Positions 62,777 to 64,000 of a stretch of 64,000 nucleotides of DNA are shown here, one piece after another (position 1 is the stretch's first letter; each line of letters opens with the position of its first letter). The translations under genes were made by a program, and so were the position numbers. This DNA comes from Pelomonas sp. Root1237 (lineage in GTDB: Bacteria > Pseudomonadota > Gammaproteobacteria > Burkholderiales > Burkholderiaceae_C), in NCBI RefSeq assembly GCF_001425055.1, contig NZ_LMDK01000016.1, positions 285,803 through 349,802 on the forward strand. The letters run 5' to 3'. The notes beneath the pieces were generated by a model. It was not told the DNA's origin. It searched no databases and saw only the letters and a program-made list of their open reading frames with translations.

Positions 62777-63877
62777 TCAACCGCCCAGCACATGCATGTC
62801 CGCACGCTCGGGCTGTAGCAGGCGCAGCTTGTCGCGCTGCTCGGAGTAGGCGTCGCCGCGCTGCGCCCAGATGCCGGCCAGGTGCTCCCGCAGCTCCGTC
62901 TCGCCGCCCTGGGAAGCGCGCAGCAACGGGCGCAGATCGTGGCCCTGGGGTGCGAACAGGCAGGTGAAGAGGCGGCCGTCCGCCGTCAGCCGGGCGCGCG
63001 TGCAGTCGCCGCAGAAGGCATGGCTGACGCTGCTGATGAAGCCGATCTCGCCCGCGCCGTCGGCGTAGCGCCAGCGCTGCGCCGTCTCGCCGCCACGGGT
63101 GGCGGGCAGCGGCAGCAGCGGCCAGCGCGCGGCGATGCGCGCACGCAGTTCGTCGCTGGGCAGCACCTCGTCCATCTTCCAGCCGTTGTGGCAACCGGCG
63201 TCCATGAACTCGATGAAGCGCAGCACCACGCTCGAGCCAAAGTGCTCGCGGAAGTGCCCGGCCAGCGGCAGCGCTTCGCCGTCGTTGACGCCACGGCGCA
63301 CCACCATGTTGACCTTGATGCGCTCGAAGCCCGCGCGCTGCGCCGCCTCCAGCCCGCGCAGCACCTCGGCCACGGGGAAGCCGACGTCGTTCATGCGCTG
63401 GAAGACGGCGTCATCCAGCGCATCGAGGCTCACTGTGAGGCGGTTCAGGCCGGCGTCGCGCAGCGCAGCGGCCTGGCCGGCCAGCAGGCTGCCGTTGGTC
63501 GTCAGCGCCAGGTCGGGCGGCGTGCCGTCCAGCGTGCGCAGCGCGGCCAGCTGGCGCACGAGCGTGGCCAGGTCGCGGCGCAGCAGCGGCTCGCCGCCGG
63601 TCAGGCGCAGCGTGCGCACGCCCAGGGCCAGGGCCTGGCGGGCGACTTGGGCGATCTCCTCGAAGTTCAGCAGCTGCGACTGCGGCAGGAAGCGGTGGCC
63701 GGGGCCGAAGCGGCTGCGCGGCATGCAGTAGCTGCAGCGGAAATTGCAGCGGTCGGTCAGCGAGATGCGCAGGTCGCGCCAGGGGCGCTGGCGGCGGTCG
63801 TGCAGCGTGCCGTCCAGCGGTGCCAGCGAGGCGATCACACGGGGCATCCAAAGCAAAGGGGCTGTCCTTGCGTCCAT
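62777..63877 (-). CDS. moaA: GTP 3',8-cyclase (molybdopterin synthesis)
   Basis: A ~366-residue radical SAM enzyme that makes the molybdopterin precursor from GTP. The SAM cluster is C44, C48, C51 (CNFRCSYC). The C-terminal cluster is in FCGDCTRARLTADGRLFTC. The GTP-binding arginines and final GG (HVLGG) are present. Its product is needed for nitrate reductase and other molybdoenzymes, fitting the denitrification theme. The start is uncertain: ATG 63877 or ATG 63847 (MPRVIASLAPLDG), neither with a clear ribosome site. Confidence 0.93.
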   Translation of the reverse strand: MDARTAPLLWMPRVIASLAPLDGTLHDRRQRPWRDLRISLTDRCNFRCSYCMPRSRFGPGHRFLPQSQLLNFEEIAQVARQALALGVRTLRLTGGEPLLRRDLATLVRQLAALRTLDGTPPDLALTTNGSLLAGQAAALRDAGLNRLTVSLDALDDAVFQRMNDVGFPVAEVLRGLEAAQRAGFERIKVNMVVRRGVNDGEALPLAGHFREHFGSSVVLRFIEFMDAGCHNGWKMDEVLPSDELRARIAARWPLLPLPATRGGETAQRWRYADGAGEIGFISSVSHAFCGDCTRARLTADGRLFTCLFAPQGHDLRPLLRASQGGETELREHLAGIWAQRGDAYSEQRDKLRLLQPERADMHVLGG

Positions 63878-64000
63878 GCCGGCATTCTGGGCAGCGGCCC
63901 CGGCCCGGCCCATCCGGCCGTGGCAGGACGAGGGCACCGGCGACCTACTCCTTTCGGGCGATGGCCGCCTCGTCCGCCCGCCGCGCACGCCGCGGCGGCA

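Noticed and set aside
63945-64000. C-terminal end of a further minus-strand gene at the right edge
   Set aside because: A short frame ends with TAG at 63945-63947, but about 18 codons of Arg/Ala-rich sequence are not enough to identify a gene.

Overview
The window is a high-GC chromosomal segment that reads as a Burkholderiales betaproteobacterium, most like the Roseateles/Rubrivivax/Mitsuaria group. This placement comes from gene content and order (icd start, fnr-hemN-cco block, xseA/exbBD/lpxK/kdsB/adk block, intracellular PHB depolymerase, PEP-CTERM protein, fused NirK-cytochrome c). No marker gene or rRNA is present to confirm it. Nearly all of the window is ordinary, densely packed coding sequence. 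I saw no rRNA, tRNA, CRISPR array, prophage or intact transposase.

Layout. 1-3.5 kb: start of icd, then a TauE/SafE-like membrane protein, hemN, the oxygen sensor fnr and a BON protein. 3.7-7.0 kb: a three-gene QseE/QseG/QseF (GlrK/GlrR) signalling operon. 7.2-8.5 kb: a type II NADH dehydrogenase. 8.5-16.2 kb: a complete cbb3 oxidase locus (ccoNOQP, ccoG, short ccoH, ccoS, ccoI). 16.3-19.6 kb: cupin protein, GST, PHB depolymerase, SodB. 19.7-25.4 kb: xseA and an envelope/nucleotide block exbB-exbD-lpxK-trm112-kdsB-adk. 25.5-34.2 kb: an SDR dehydrogenase, then a TonB energising system (tonB-exbB-exbD-exbD-TPR), a 2OG oxygenase and a large TonB-dependent receptor. 34.4-42.9 kb: a YejABEF-like peptide ABC importer with an LD-carboxypeptidase, then tadA. 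42.9-48.5 kb: a 5-oxoproline catabolism operon (pxpBCA plus DUF969/DUF979 transporter) under a divergent regulator. 48.5-56.6 kb: small proteins, ThpR, and a 7.1-kb accessory segment (SARP/AAA/TPR regulator, PEP-CTERM protein, trypsin-like protease) bounded by a 40-bp direct repeat. 56.7-59.5 kb: nirK-nirV-SCO. 59.5-61.4 kb: a HExxH protein with a small downstream partner, possibly effector and immunity. 61.5-63.9 kb: nitronate monooxygenase-like protein and moaA.

Functional themes. Low-oxygen respiration links the two ends. fnr sits beside its likely targets, and FNR-type boxes lie in front of hemN/fnr, ccoN, nirK and the nitronate monooxygenase gene. The ccoN box lies inside the ccoS reading frame. 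Peptide/murein recycling (importer, LD-carboxypeptidase, 5-oxoprolinase) and TonB-dependent uptake are the other themes.

The most unusual non-coding content is repetitive. A dispersed hairpin element occurs at four intergenic sites, with stems that change in a compensatory way. A related hairpin cluster has entered the 5' end of kdsB and replaced its first conserved strand. A 264-bp three-armed inverted-repeat element fills the gap between tadA and ldcA.
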